DNA from: Ruminococcus sp. | GTDB lineage: Bacteria > Bacillota > Clostridia > Oscillospirales > Ruminococcaceae | DNA length: 50,895 nucleotides | NCBI RefSeq assembly: GCF_016287535.1 | Contig: NZ_JAEFAJ010000023.1 | Span: forward strand, 1-50,895 | Direction of reading: 5' to 3' | Shown here: positions 14,483 to 23,556 of the stretch, one piece after another | Layout: each line of letters opens with the position of its first letter | How positions within the stretch are numbered: the first letter of the stretch is position 1 | Made by a program: the position numbers and the translations under genes | Notes under the pieces: generated by a model | What the model was told of the DNA's origin: nothing | Database searches by the model: none | Seen by the model: only the letters and a program-made list of their open reading frames with translations

Positions 14483-15469
14483 ATGGGTAAGCGCACTTTT
14501 TTGTTCGGACTTGTTCTTCTTGCAGCCGTATCGGCTTCTGGCTGCAAATCTTCATCTGAGAAGACCGGGAAAGAAGATAACAGCACCACTGCTGCGGAAG
14601 AGACTACTGCCGCAGAGAAGACCACTGCCGCGGAGGATACCGCTTCCGCAGAGACCACGACCCGCAAAAAGAAGAAGGAAAAGTCAGGTATGCGGGGCTA
14701 TCTTGAAAAGAGCAGAAAAGCCAGAGCGTCTTCTTACGCTATGAGTATGCTGCATGAAGCTGAGTTTTTTTTGCTCGATAAGGAATGCGTCGCGGATCAG
14801 GATATATTGTATTCATGTACGAGTGAGGGCGAATTGGGAAAGTATCTCCGGGAAAACTGTCTGCTGAAGGACGACAATGATATTGAGTTTATCATGATGT
14901 TCAGCGATAAAGGCGTTCCTGACAGGCTGATACTGTGTAAGGAATACGACGATGATGACTATGTGGGCTTCTGCGGAGATGTAAAGGATTCCGATATACT
15001 TTCAGATGTGAAATGGAGCGAGGTTTTGAAGCAGTACGGCTTCACCAAGGGAGAATATACCGGACTGAAGCTGAAAAAGGACAATACCGTGTATACTACA
15101 GAGCCGCGCAGGGAACTGGACCTTGAAGACGAGGATATGCTTGAATCATGCATACTTGCTTCATCGATCGGCTGGGAGTTCAACCGTGGCACATCGGATA
15201 TCCCTTTTTACCTTTACGGCAAATGGAGCAAGGATGCTCCGTTTACAGCGGATTTTGACTGGGAGGTCCCGGAGCACGGAGACATAGAGTATATCCTGGT
15301 ATTCAACGGTTTCAGCGTATCACAGGTTTTCTGCTGGGACACCGAACGGGATAAAAAGTATGTCGGTGATTCTGATATGGGATTCGGCTATACGAACTTC
15401 ATTGAAAAGACCTGGGACGACGTGCTTGAATACTACGGTTATACTCAGGGCGAATACGTTGAATACTGA
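14483..15469 (+). CDS. Secreted lipoprotein with Thr/Ala/Glu-rich linker
   Basis: The 328-residue protein has a lipoprotein signal peptide (basic start, hydrophobic core, SASGC lipobox with Cys21), a low-complexity linker with repeated TTAAE (about 33-62), a KKKKEK patch, and a C-terminal domain of about 250 residues. In it a YxxYGFTKGEY / YYGYTQGEY pattern occurs twice, suggesting two related halves. I do not recognise a family. The fold looks globular, acidic and extracytoplasmic. GGAGCGG precedes the ATG; coexpression with the PHP gene is likely. Confidence 0.7.
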   Translation: MGKRTFLFGLVLLAAVSASGCKSSSEKTGKEDNSTTAAEETTAAEKTTAAEDTASAETTTRKKKKEKSGMRGYLEKSRKARASSYAMSMLHEAEFFLLDKECVADQDILYSCTSEGELGKYLRENCLLKDDNDIEFIMMFSDKGVPDRLILCKEYDDDDYVGFCGDVKDSDILSDVKWSEVLKQYGFTKGEYTGLKLKKDNTVYTTEPRRELDLEDEDMLESCILASSIGWEFNRGTSDIPFYLYGKWSKDAPFTADFDWEVPEHGDIEYILVFNGFSVSQVFCWDTERDKKYVGDSDMGFGYTNFIEKTWDDVLEYYGYTQGEYVEY

Positions 15470-15492
15470 TAATAATGAAAGGAACTGATACT

Positions 15493-15969
15493 ATGAACGA
15501 TATTATAAGGATATTACAGCAGAACGCCCGTATTTCCGACAGAGAACTGGGCGAAATGCTCGGCGTTTCAGCGGAGGAGGCAGCAGCTGAGATAGAAAGG
15601 CTGGAAAAGAGCGGCGTCATAAAGGGCTACAGCGTTATAGTAAACGATGACCTCTACGATGATTCCGTAGTTTACGCCACTATCGAGCTGAAGGTAACTC
15701 CTCAGCGTGACTGCGGCTTCGACGATATCGCAAAGACTATAATGATGTACGACGAGGTTGAGAGCGTCAGCCTCATGTCCTCCGGAGCATACGACCTTGC
15801 GGTAGAGGTAAAGGGCAGCAATCTGAAGGACGTGGCTTTCTTCGTCTCGGAGAGACTTGCAACAATAGACGGTATTCTTTCCACATCGACCCATTTCATA
15901 CTGAAAAAATACAAGGAAAAAGGCATTTTCATTGACGGTGAAGAGCCTGACGAAAGGGGACTCGGCTGA
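15493..15969 (+). CDS. Lrp/AsnC-family transcriptional regulator
   Basis: The 158-residue protein has an N-terminal winged helix (IIRILQQNARISDRELGEML, about 4-23) and a C-terminal RAM/ACT-like ligand domain (ATIELKVTP... EVESVSLMSSGAYDLAVEVKG). Members sense amino acids and often control adjacent aminotransferase genes. I chose the ATG at 15493 because the earlier ATG at 15475 lies within the AAAGGA ribosome site. It ends 2 bp before the aminotransferase start, so the pair is translationally close and probably functionally linked. Confidence 0.88.
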   Translation: MNDIIRILQQNARISDRELGEMLGVSAEEAAAEIERLEKSGVIKGYSVIVNDDLYDDSVVYATIELKVTPQRDCGFDDIAKTIMMYDEVESVSLMSSGAYDLAVEVKGSNLKDVAFFVSERLATIDGILSTSTHFILKKYKEKGIFIDGEEPDERGLG

Positions 15970-15971
15970 TC

Positions 15972-17153
15972 GTGATAGATTACGACAAGGTCCTTTCGGA
16001 CAAGATAAAGAGCATAAAGCCGTCAGGAATACGTAAGTTCTTCGATATCGCAGGAACTATGGAAGATGTCATCTCCCTCGGAGTCGGCGAGCCGGACTTC
16101 AATACTCCTTGGGCTATAAGGAAATCCGCTATACAGGTGCTGGAGAGAAAGCACATAATTTACGGTCCCAACAAGGGTATCGCTCCACTGAGAAATACCA
16201 TTTCCGCCCATATCGAAAAGGAACACGGCGTGAAGTACGATCCTGACAAGGAGATAATCGTTACCGTCGGAGGCTCAGAGGCTATAGACCTCACTGTACG
16301 CGGACTTCTTGATCCGGGTGACGAGGTGCTTGTGGTAGAGCCCTGCTTCGTTTGTTATGCTCCCCTTGTGGAGCTGGCGGGAGGCGTACCTGTTTCCGTA
16401 CCCACACATATCGAGAACAATTTCAAGCTGACCCTTGAAGATTTCAGGGATAAGGTCACTGAGCGGACAAAGCTGCTCATACTGCCTTTCCCGAACAATC
16501 CCACGGGAGCGGTAATGACGAGGGATGACCTTGAACCGATAGCGGAATTTCTCCGTGATACCGGTATAATGGTGCTGACTGACGAGATATATTCCGAGCT
16601 CACCTACGGCATGAAGCACTTCTCCATTATCGAGCTGGAGGGCATGAGGGAGCGTACCATATACGTAAACGGCTTCTCAAAGGCTTATGCCATGACAGGC
16701 TGGAGGCTCGGCTATGTCACCGCGCCCGCACCGATCATATCACAGATATCAAAGATACATCAGTACGGTATCATGTGCAGTCCCTTTATCAGTCAGAACG
16801 CCGCTGTTGAAGCTCTTACCTCATGCGATGAGGAGGTAGCGAAAATGGTGGCTGAGTATAATACCCGCCGCCGCTATCTTGTGGGCGAGTTCAACCGCCT
16901 CGGACTGACCTGTTTCAATCCGGAAGGAGCCTTCTATGTATTTCCGTGCATAAAGAGCACAGGTCTTACAAGTGAGGAGTTCTGTGAACGACTGCTCTTT
17001 GAGGAAAGAGTGGCTACAGTTCCCGGAAGCGCTTTCGGCGAGAGCGGAGAAGGACATATACGCATATCCTACGCTTATTCTCTCAAGCATCTTATGGAGG
17101 CGATAAGGCGCATTGAGAAGTTCCTGAAAAAGCTGGAGGCTGAGAAAAAATGA
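15972..17153 (+). CDS. Class I/II PLP aminotransferase (GTG start)
   Basis: The 393-residue enzyme matches fold-type I aminotransferases. SLGVGEPDFNTP is near the N-terminus, VGGSEAIDLTVRGLLDPGDEVLV mid-protein, and LPFPNNPTGAV and LTDEIYSELTY precede the PLP-lysine motif VNGFSKAYAMTGWRLGY (Lys at about 236). Substrate is probably an amino acid, aromatic or alanine-like; it cannot be fixed. The reading frame opens with GTG, 2 bp after the Lrp-type regulator, which may control it. Its stop overlaps the ispE start by 4 bp (ATGA). Confidence 0.88.
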   Translation: MIDYDKVLSDKIKSIKPSGIRKFFDIAGTMEDVISLGVGEPDFNTPWAIRKSAIQVLERKHIIYGPNKGIAPLRNTISAHIEKEHGVKYDPDKEIIVTVGGSEAIDLTVRGLLDPGDEVLVVEPCFVCYAPLVELAGGVPVSVPTHIENNFKLTLEDFRDKVTERTKLLILPFPNNPTGAVMTRDDLEPIAEFLRDTGIMVLTDEIYSELTYGMKHFSIIELEGMRERTIYVNGFSKAYAMTGWRLGYVTAPAPIISQISKIHQYGIMCSPFISQNAAVEALTSCDEEVAKMVAEYNTRRRYLVGEFNRLGLTCFNPEGAFYVFPCIKSTGLTSEEFCERLLFEERVATVPGSAFGESGEGHIRISYAYSLKHLMEAIRRIEKFLKKLEAEKK

Positions 17154-18013
17154 AAATAAAAACGGCAGCAAAGATAAATCTTGCCCTTGACGTCACCGGG
17201 AAGCTCCCCAACGGCTATCATACCATAGAGAGCGTTTTCCAGACAGTAGGGCTGTACGACGAGATATCCGTTGAGCTTACGGAAAGCGGCATAAAGCTTA
17301 CCTGTGAAGTGCCGGAGGAGTTCGCAAGCTCCGACCCGATACCCTGCGACGAGAGAAATATCGCGTACAAAGCGGCAAAGCTGTTCTTTGAGGAGAACAG
17401 CATGGACTGCGGCTGCCGTATACATATAAAGAAGGGCATACCTTCTCAGGCGGGTATGGGCGGCGGCAGCACCGACGCTGCGGCTGTGCTGTACTGTCTC
17501 GGCAGACTTACCGGAAAAAGCGTCAGCAAGCCGGAAAAGCTGGGAGCGGACGTCCCCTTCTTCCTCACCGGCGGTACAGCCTATGTTGAGGGCATAGGCG
17601 AGAGGATAACTCCCATAGCCGATTATTCGGGAAAGATACTGGTCATAGCCAAGGGCAGGGAGGGGGTATCCACTGCTGAGGCATACAGGAGCATTGACGG
17701 ACTTATATCTCCACGGCACCCTGAGACGCAGAAATTGGCAGAGGCTGTGATTAGCTCTCCGAGGACGGCTTATCAGTTCTTCGGCAACCTGTTTGAGCAG
17801 GCTGTGGAGCTTCCGGAGGTGGAGGACATAAAGACTGCCATGCTTGACGGCGGCTCCTTCAGAGCCGTTATGACGGGAAGCGGCTCGGCTGTATTCGGTA
17901 TATTCGGCTCTGCGGAGCAGGCTGGGATATGCGCTGAACAGCTCAGGAGCAAGGGCTATTTCGCCTGCGTATGCGAGACTGTTCCCGACAGCTTTATCGA
18001 ACTTGAAAAATAG
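17150..18013 (+). CDS. ispE: 4-diphosphocytidyl-2-C-methyl-D-erythritol kinase IspE
   Basis: The 287-residue GHMP kinase carries out the fourth step of the MEP isoprenoid pathway. It has AKINLALDVTGKLPNGYH at the start (substrate strand), the ATP loop IPSQAGMGGGSTDAAAVL (about 95-112), LGADVPFFLTGGTA (about 128-141), and MTGSGSAVFG (about 245-254). Overlap with the aminotransferase stop suggests translational coupling, although the pathways are unrelated. A terminator follows 9 bp after the stop. Confidence 0.95.
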   Translation: MKIKTAAKINLALDVTGKLPNGYHTIESVFQTVGLYDEISVELTESGIKLTCEVPEEFASSDPIPCDERNIAYKAAKLFFEENSMDCGCRIHIKKGIPSQAGMGGGSTDAAAVLYCLGRLTGKSVSKPEKLGADVPFFLTGGTAYVEGIGERITPIADYSGKILVIAKGREGVSTAEAYRSIDGLISPRHPETQKLAEAVISSPRTAYQFFGNLFEQAVELPEVEDIKTAMLDGGSFRAVMTGSGSAVFGIFGSAEQAGICAEQLRSKGYFACVCETVPDSFIELEK

Positions 18014-18018
18014 AGTAT

Positions 18019-18055
18019 AATGGCGGCGGCAGCGATAGCAGCCGCCATTTTTATT
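18019..18055 (+). terminator. Terminator after ispE
   Basis: ATGGCGGC / GCCGCCAT form a stem, followed by ATTTTTATTTG. Confidence 0.85.
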
Positions 18056-18117
18056 TGTTTCCCTGTCCTTGGAGAGTAGGATTTGTTATACATTTTGATG
18101 AAAATTAACAAAATCTA

Positions 18118-18146
18118 TTGACAAGTCTGCTCATTTAAGTTATAAT
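18118..18146 (+). promoter_or_regulatory. Consensus promoter of the YegP-like gene
   Basis: TTGACA and TATAAT match consensus exactly with a 17-bp spacer. The predicted start is near 18153. Confidence 0.9.
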
Positions 18147-18212
18147 TATGATACAAAATCGAATAAGTCTCGATTTAATAATACTTTTGCTGAAAGGTGT
18201 TGAATAGTAATT

Positions 18213-18599
18213 ATGGGAAAATTTATCATCAAGGCTACCAAGACGGGCTATACGTTCAGTCTGAAGGCAGGTAACGGAGAGATCATCGCTACAGGCGGAG
18301 AGGTCTACAATACACTTGCAAGCGTAAAGAATGGTATCGCAAGCGTTGCCAAGAACGCTCCCGTTGCTAATCTTGAGGATCAGACGATCGAAGGCTTCCA
18401 GTCGGAAAGCAATCCTAAGTTTGAGATCTACAGGGACAAGTCAGGCGAATTCAGATTCCGCCTTAAAGCAAAAAATGGTGAGATCATCGCTGCAAGCGAG
18501 GGATATGTCAAGAAGGACAGCTGCAAGAAGGGTATCGCCAGCGTAAGGAAGAACGCCGTTGACGCGCCTGTTATTGAGCCTGAGCCGGAGAAAAAGTAA
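18213..18599 (+). CDS. YegP-like protein with two DUF1508 repeats
   Basis: The 128-residue protein has two copies of the DUF1508 unit: KFIIKATKTGYTFSLKAGNGEIIATGG with NGIASVAKNA (about 3-48), and KFEIYRDKSGEFRFRLKAKN with KKGIASVRKNA (about 69-115). Each repeat ends with G-IASV-KNA. The function of YegP-type proteins is not established; they are small, often stress-related, cytosolic proteins. It has a consensus promoter and its own terminator, so it is likely highly expressed as a single gene. Confidence 0.88.
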   Translation: MGKFIIKATKTGYTFSLKAGNGEIIATGGEVYNTLASVKNGIASVAKNAPVANLEDQTIEGFQSESNPKFEIYRDKSGEFRFRLKAKNGEIIAASEGYVKKDSCKKGIASVRKNAVDAPVIEPEPEKK

Positions 18600-18621
18600 G
18601 CCCTTGACGGGAGAATAAAAT

Positions 18622-18674
18622 GCCGCAGTATTTTTGCTATTAAGTCTGAAAAATACTGCGGCTTTTGTGTTTTA
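18622..18674 (+). terminator. Terminator after the YegP-like gene
   Basis: GCCGCAGTATTTTT and AAAAATACTGCGGC pair perfectly and are followed by TTTTGTGTTTT. Confidence 0.88.
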
Positions 18675-18689
18675 GGGGGGGATATTGCT

Positions 18690-19613
18690 ATGAACGGGAA
18701 AATAAAGACGGTACACCGTATACTTCTGACCGTGAGTATACTTATACTCGGTGCAAGTCTGGTGTTTTACCTTATAAAGTGGGGAGACTATCCTGAGGAG
18801 ATAGGCGTACATTTTGACTCTGACGGCAGTTTCGATGTTGTGGCGTCAAAGTTTTTCGGCTTTTATCCCCATGTGATAGGCGGTATCGCCATTGCAGGCA
18901 TAGCGCTTGCCTGCCGCCTTATAGGAAAAAAGAAGACAGGTCTGAGGATAAGCGAAAAGGGTGAGGAGCGCTTCCGGACGGAGCTCTGCCTGACCCTTGA
19001 CTGTATCGCTCTGCTGGTGAGCCTGTTTTTCGCTTACTGGTCAAGCTGTGTAGCTCTTCAGCAGCCTCTTGATACGGATAAGGCAAGGCTTGTTTTTGGA
19101 CTTATAGCAGCTGCGTCAGTTACAGGAATTATGGCGGAGACGGTCACATATATCAGATACAGGGAGAAAGCGGAAAAATCCGCTCCCTCAGGACTTTTCC
19201 ACCGGCTGTGCCGCCTGATACCGTGGCTGCTGACCGCAGGTGCGGCGGCGGCTCTGGCGGAGTGCTGGGGGCGATATCCCTCAGATGAAGCGCTTTATGA
19301 GGATCCTGCATACCGGGGACTGGTCTATTCGGCAAATTTTGACGCTTATTACGACAGAAAGCTCCTGCTGGCAATCCTGCTCGCGTTTTTGGTACTGCTC
19401 ACAGTCCTTGAAATAATATCCGTCAGAGTGGCAAAGGCTGAGAAGCAGTCCCTTGTTTCGCTGACCGACAGACTAAAGCTGCTGACGGGAGTATTCTTCT
19501 TCTGGTGGTATTTGCAGCTTTTGACGCAGTTAGCTATAGGACCGGTCTCCGTTGGTGCTTTTGCACTGCTATTCACTGTGTCTTTTGTGCTATATGCCAG
19601 AAGCCGGAAATGA
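18690..19613 (+). CDS. DUF1648-type multi-pass membrane protein
   Basis: The 307-residue protein has about seven hydrophobic segments (around 10-28, 55-75, 95-120, 130-150, 170-190, 225-245 and 265-300). After the first lies IGVHFDSDGSFDVVASKFFGF (about 39-59), a pattern typical of the DUF1648 domain. In other Firmicutes DUF1648 proteins include SdpI-type immunity factors and uncharacterised membrane proteins. No toxin gene is visible here, so I do not call immunity. Monocistronic: a terminator lies before and another after. Confidence 0.78.
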   Translation: MNGKIKTVHRILLTVSILILGASLVFYLIKWGDYPEEIGVHFDSDGSFDVVASKFFGFYPHVIGGIAIAGIALACRLIGKKKTGLRISEKGEERFRTELCLTLDCIALLVSLFFAYWSSCVALQQPLDTDKARLVFGLIAAASVTGIMAETVTYIRYREKAEKSAPSGLFHRLCRLIPWLLTAGAAAALAECWGRYPSDEALYEDPAYRGLVYSANFDAYYDRKLLLAILLAFLVLLTVLEIISVRVAKAEKQSLVSLTDRLKLLTGVFFFWWYLQLLTQLAIGPVSVGAFALLFTVSFVLYARSRK

Positions 19614-19648
19614 CAGGTAATGTACGCAGATAAAATGAAATGATAATC

Positions 19649-19674
19649 AAGGACGGACCACCCGTCCTTTTCTT
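19649..19674 (+). terminator. Terminator after the DUF1648 gene
   Basis: AAGGACGG and CCGTCCTT form an 8-bp stem with a 5-nt loop, followed by TTCTTCTT. Confidence 0.75.
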
Positions 19675-19724
19675 CTTGTCTGAAAATAATTTGTGAACGC
19701 AGCGTTTTAATTCATTGAAATCTA

Positions 19725-19753
19725 TTGACAGGAACACTAAAATATTATATAAT
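19725..19753 (+). promoter_or_regulatory. Consensus promoter of rny
   Basis: TTGACA and TATAAT are separated by 17 bp. The predicted start near 19760 leaves a leader of about 295 nt. Confidence 0.88.
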
Positions 19754-19759
19754 AATTAT

Positions 19760-20054
19760 GTTGTATTTATTTGCATAATATTACTATGGCAGTATATGCA
19801 GCTTTGTTTTACATCATTATCCGCAGTCTGAATAAATATATAAATCAAGCGGTTCAAATATGATTATGGAACAAATCTTGGGCGGGGATTATAACGTCCG
19901 TCTAATTTTTTGCCGGCTGAGGTATAAGCTCAGCTGTTGATCTATATACTCACAAATGAATAAAATAATGCGGCATTTACCGCCTTTAAGTAATAATTAA
20001 AAATTATGATACAAACTTTTGATTATTTTTACGAAAAAGGAGGTAATGCACTGT
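19760..20054 (+). promoter_or_regulatory. Long rny leader with attenuator-like hairpin
   Basis: The leader contains GGCGGG/TCCGTC (19881-19902, two G-U pairs) followed by TAATTTTTT, which looks like a weak intrinsic terminator about 150 nt into the transcript. A second hairpin, GCTGAG/CTCAGC, is at 19916-19934. It has no open reading frame of note. RNase Y genes are often autoregulated; a leader cleavage or attenuation role here is inference. Confidence 0.45.
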
Positions 20055-21632
20055 ATGAACCCAGGTCTTGCTATCGCTCTTATTCTCATAGCGCTTGCAG
20101 CAGGCGTAGGCATAGGATATGCTCTTTTCTTCAAAAAGGGCGTTGAAGCAGGCGTCGAAAAGCGCAAGCACGATGCAGAGGCTATAGTAGGCTCTGCCGA
20201 GCAGCAGGCTGAACGTATTGTCGAGGACGCCGAAAAGGACGCCGACAATAAGAAGAAAAGCGCTCTCATAGAGGCTAAGGACGAGATACATAAGCTCCGC
20301 ACAGAAGCGGACAAAGAGATCAAGGATCGCAGAGCAGAGCTGTCACGTCAGGAAAGACGTATGCAGCAGAAAGAGGAGAATTTAGACAAGAAGACAGATA
20401 ACCTTGAGAAAAAGGAGGAAACGCTCAACCAGAAGATAAAGTCGGCTGACGAAAAACTGAAGGAAGCCGATTCCATCAAGAAAAGCCAGATGGATATACT
20501 GGAGCGTATCTCAGAATTCACAAAGGATCAGGCTAAGGAGTACATAATCTCAAAGCTTGAGGATGACCTCGTACACGAAAAGGCTGTAAAAATAGCAGCC
20601 TATGAGCAGCTTATCAAGGACGAATGTCAGGAGAAGGCAAGAAGCTATATCTCACTTGCCATCGCCAAGGTCGCTGCCGATCAGGTGTCTGAGGCTGCCG
20701 TCTCGGTTGTCCCTCTCCCCAATGATGAAATGAAAGGCCGTATAATCGGCCGCGAAGGTCGCAATATCAGAACACTTGAGACACTTACCGGCGTCGATCT
20801 CATCATCGACGACACTCCCGAAGCAATAACTATTTCCTGCTTCGACCAGATAAGACGAGAGGTGGCAAGGATATCCCTCGAAAAGCTCATAGCTGACGGA
20901 CGTATCCATCCCACACGTATCGAGGAAATGGTCGAAAAGGCTCGCCGTGAGGTAGAGTACCGTATCAAGCAGGAAGGTGAACGCGCAGTTATCGAGACCA
21001 ATGTTCACGGTCTCAACCACGAGCTTATTAAGCTCATCGGACGTCTTAAATTCCGTACAAGTTACAGACAGAACGTCCTCGATCATTCTATCGAGGTCGC
21101 CAAGCTCTGCGGAGTTCTTGCTTCCGAGCTGGGCGTTGACGCAAATATCGCAAGACGCGCGGGACTTCTCCACGATATCGGTAAGGCTCTTACTTCCGAG
21201 ATCGAGGGCTCTCATGTTCAGATAGGTGTTGACGTTTGTAAAAAATACAACGAAAATCCTGTTATTATCCATGCTGTTGAAGCTCACCACAACGATGTCG
21301 AGCCTAAGACAGTAATCGCCTGCATAGTTCAGGCAGCCGACGCTATCTCAGCTGCAAGACCTGCCGCAAGAAGCGAAAACTACGAAAGCTACATCAAGCG
21401 CCTTCAGAAGCTTGAGGAGATATGCAACTCCTACGAGGGCGTTGAAAAGTGCTTCGCTGTTCAGGCAGGCCGCGAAGTCAGGATCATGGTCACACCTGAG
21501 ATCATCGACGACGAGAAGATGGTACTCGTGGCAAGACAGATCGCGCAGCAGATCGAGACTGAAATGGATTATCCGGGTCAGATCAAGATCAATATCATAC
21601 GCGAGAGCAGAGTCACTGACTACGCAAAATAA
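20055..21632 (+). CDS. rny: Ribonuclease Y
   Basis: The 525-residue endoribonuclease initiates mRNA decay at the membrane. It has an N-terminal transmembrane helix (about 3-24), a long Lys/Glu coiled coil (about 30-185), a KH domain around [23 protein letters not shown] (about 225-250), and an HD domain with catalytic LLHDIGKA (His373, Asp374). The length is typical. I took the ATG at 20055, 11 nt after AAAGGAGG; an ATG 9 bp earlier is too close to the ribosome site. It has its own promoter, long leader and terminator. Confidence 0.95.
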   Translation: MNPGLAIALILIALAAGVGIGYALFFKKGVEAGVEKRKHDAEAIVGSAEQQAERIVEDAEKDADNKKKSALIEAKDEIHKLRTEADKEIKDRRAELSRQERRMQQKEENLDKKTDNLEKKEETLNQKIKSADEKLKEADSIKKSQMDILERISEFTKDQAKEYIISKLEDDLVHEKAVKIAAYEQLIKDECQEKARSYISLAIAKVAADQVSEAAVSVVPLPNDEMKGRIIGREGRNIRTLETLTGVDLIIDDTPEAITISCFDQIRREVARISLEKLIADGRIHPTRIEEMVEKARREVEYRIKQEGERAVIETNVHGLNHELIKLIGRLKFRTSYRQNVLDHSIEVAKLCGVLASELGVDANIARRAGLLHDIGKALTSEIEGSHVQIGVDVCKKYNENPVIIHAVEAHHNDVEPKTVIACIVQAADAISAARPAARSENYESYIKRLQKLEEICNSYEGVEKCFAVQAGREVRIMVTPEIIDDEKMVLVARQIAQQIETEMDYPGQIKINIIRESRVTDYAK

Positions 21633-21672
21633 TGCACTATACTGCGGAACGGGATCCGTTTGCGCAGTCGTC

Positions 21673-21710
21673 TTGGCTGTCGGGCTTTATGCTCGACAGC
21701 CTTGTTTTAT
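21673..21710 (+). terminator. Terminator after rny
   Basis: GGCTGTCG / CGACAGCC form a stem with an 11-nt loop, followed by TTGTTTTATTTC. A nested TGCG...CGCA hairpin precedes it. Confidence 0.85.
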
Positions 21711-21794
21711 TTCACTGTGGAGACACCGGGAGTTTCCCTGTGCCTTCAGAATGAAATGCAAAAAGGTGATATGATTATTAGGAGGGGCTTGTGC

Positions 21795-23489
21795 ATGAAA
21801 AAGAAACTATGGGGGATATTTGCATCGGCTGCCGCTTCAGTGCTGCTTGCTGTATCGCTGCTTCCTCTGTCTGCGGGAGCCGCATGGAAGCACGCAGATG
21901 TCGTAGGCGACCTGAACGGCGACGGTTTAGTCAGCGTCGCTGATATCGTACTGCTTACAAAGTACCTTCACGGTACGGAAAAACTGGGCGAAAAAAGCGT
22001 TCTAAGTATGGAGGCAGGCGTCAAGTACCTTATCAGAATGGACGGCAGGGCTGATTCTCTGCTGACGCCAAAAGGGGATAAGATACAGAAAGCCGATATG
22101 GATCAGAACGGAACAATTGAAATATTTGACCTTGTAAAGCTCCGCAAGGTAGCGATAGCTTCTGTCCCGCAGGCGGAGATACTCCGCTGGGAGAGCGAAA
22201 CTACCACCACAACAACAACTACCACCACCACAACAACTACCACCACAACGACTGCCCCACCGAAAAATGATTTCATAACTCCCCCTGTAAAGGATATGTA
22301 CGGCAGTATGCCGTCACAGGGCGATGTGAATATTCTGATATTCTACGTTGATTTCCCTGACTGCAGGTTCGAGTATGAGCCCTCTACGGATACGATAGAG
22401 GAAATTGCCTTCGGCGCTGAGAACGATCAGTCCTCGGCTTATCCCTTTGAGAGCTTCAGCGCTTTTTATTCGAGAGCTTCAAAGGGCTCTCTCAATCTGA
22501 GCGGCAAGGCTTACAGATATACCTGCAAGAAGAATATTTCCGCATATGAGGGCGATATATATAAATCCGACTTCACTACAGAGGTCATAAGGAATATGGA
22601 CAGTATTGTCGATTACAGCAAATTTGACGCAAACAGCGACGGCGTCATCGACGCTATGCTGTTCTGTGTGCCGTCCTCTTCCGACACTGATGACTGGTGG
22701 CCCTGCGCGGGAGGCTACTACGGCGATGACTGGCTGAAGCCCGACGGAATGACTCCGGGACACGTCATCACAGGCAATACCGCAATAACACAGTATAACG
22801 ACTACGTTGACTTTATAGCGACCTATTCACATGAAATGGGACACTGTATGGGACTTCCCGATTTCTATCTTTACGGTGTTGAGGATTTCGAGGGTATGCA
22901 CGGTTCTGCCGGCTACGACCTTATGGACGAGGCTTTCTCGGATTATTCCGCAGTTTCAAAGCTGATGCTCGGCTGGATGAAGGAGGATCAGATACAGGTG
23001 TACGATCCCGCAAAGGGAGAGCAGTCCTTCATACTTACCAACGGACAGACAGACGAGGGCAACTGCCTTATCATACCGCGAAAGCCTTTTGACGGAAGCT
23101 ACAAGACTGAGTTTATCATCGTGGAGTACCTTACTCTTGACGCGAACAACAGCAAGGTAAAGACACATTTTTACTGGCGTCCTACCGGAAGCGGCATAAG
23201 CGTAAAGCATATAGAAGCTACAGAGCTTGATGACGGCTGGCGGAAATACTTCATGTATGAGAGCGGAAACGACCAGTATACAAACAAAGATAAAGGCAAA
23301 CGCTTTATCAGGCTCGTCAATGACGGCGACAGGGACAATTTCTTCAGGGACGGTGCTGAGATATCGAATAAGTACAAGGGCTTTGCATGGTATGACGAAG
23401 CAGGCCGTGAGAATTTAGACCCCGGAATTGTCATAAAAGTCAGTGAAAACAACGATAATACCTATACTGTTACAGTTTCAAGAAAATGA
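21795..23489 (+). CDS. Secreted M6-type metalloprotease with N-terminal dockerin and poly-Thr linker
   Basis: The 564-residue protein has a signal peptide (1-~30), a dockerin-like module (about 38-121) with calcium loops GDLNGDGLVSVADIVLL and KADMDQNGTIEIFDLVKL, and a run of 18 Thr (about 136-153). The rest is a peptidase domain with zinc motif HEMGH at 346-350, followed by GLPDFY. M6-type (immune-inhibitor-A-like) proteases share this motif. The dockerin suggests docking on a cohesin scaffold; an N-terminal position is unusual. The ATG at 21795 has GGAGGGG upstream; longer frames lack a signal peptide. Confidence 0.85.
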   Translation: MKKKLWGIFASAAASVLLAVSLLPLSAGAAWKHADVVGDLNGDGLVSVADIVLLTKYLHGTEKLGEKSVLSMEAGVKYLIRMDGRADSLLTPKGDKIQKADMDQNGTIEIFDLVKLRKVAIASVPQAEILRWESETTTTTTTTTTTTTTTTTTAPPKNDFITPPVKDMYGSMPSQGDVNILIFYVDFPDCRFEYEPSTDTIEEIAFGAENDQSSAYPFESFSAFYSRASKGSLNLSGKAYRYTCKKNISAYEGDIYKSDFTTEVIRNMDSIVDYSKFDANSDGVIDAMLFCVPSSSDTDDWWPCAGGYYGDDWLKPDGMTPGHVITGNTAITQYNDYVDFIATYSHEMGHCMGLPDFYLYGVEDFEGMHGSAGYDLMDEAFSDYSAVSKLMLGWMKEDQIQVYDPAKGEQSFILTNGQTDEGNCLIIPRKPFDGSYKTEFIIVEYLTLDANNSKVKTHFYWRPTGSGISVKHIEATELDDGWRKYFMYESGNDQYTNKDKGKRFIRLVNDGDRDNFFRDGAEISNKYKGFAWYDEAGRENLDPGIVIKVSENNDNTYTVTVSRK

Positions 23490-23510
23490 TGTTAATAATG
23501 TGTACCGTTT

Positions 23511-23529
23511 GACCGGCGCCGGTCTTTTC
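23511..23529 (+). terminator. Terminator-like palindrome after the protease gene
   Basis: GACCGGCGCCGGTC is perfectly self-complementary and followed by TTTTC. It may be weak because the T-run is short. Confidence 0.55.
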
Positions 23530-23556
23530 ATGGTGCGCAGGAAGGAAAGATTATAA

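Noticed and set aside
22198..22252. Tandem ACC/ACA/ACT triplet tract looking like a repeat array
   Set aside because: It encodes the poly-Thr linker of the protease; it is not a CRISPR array or a transposon end.
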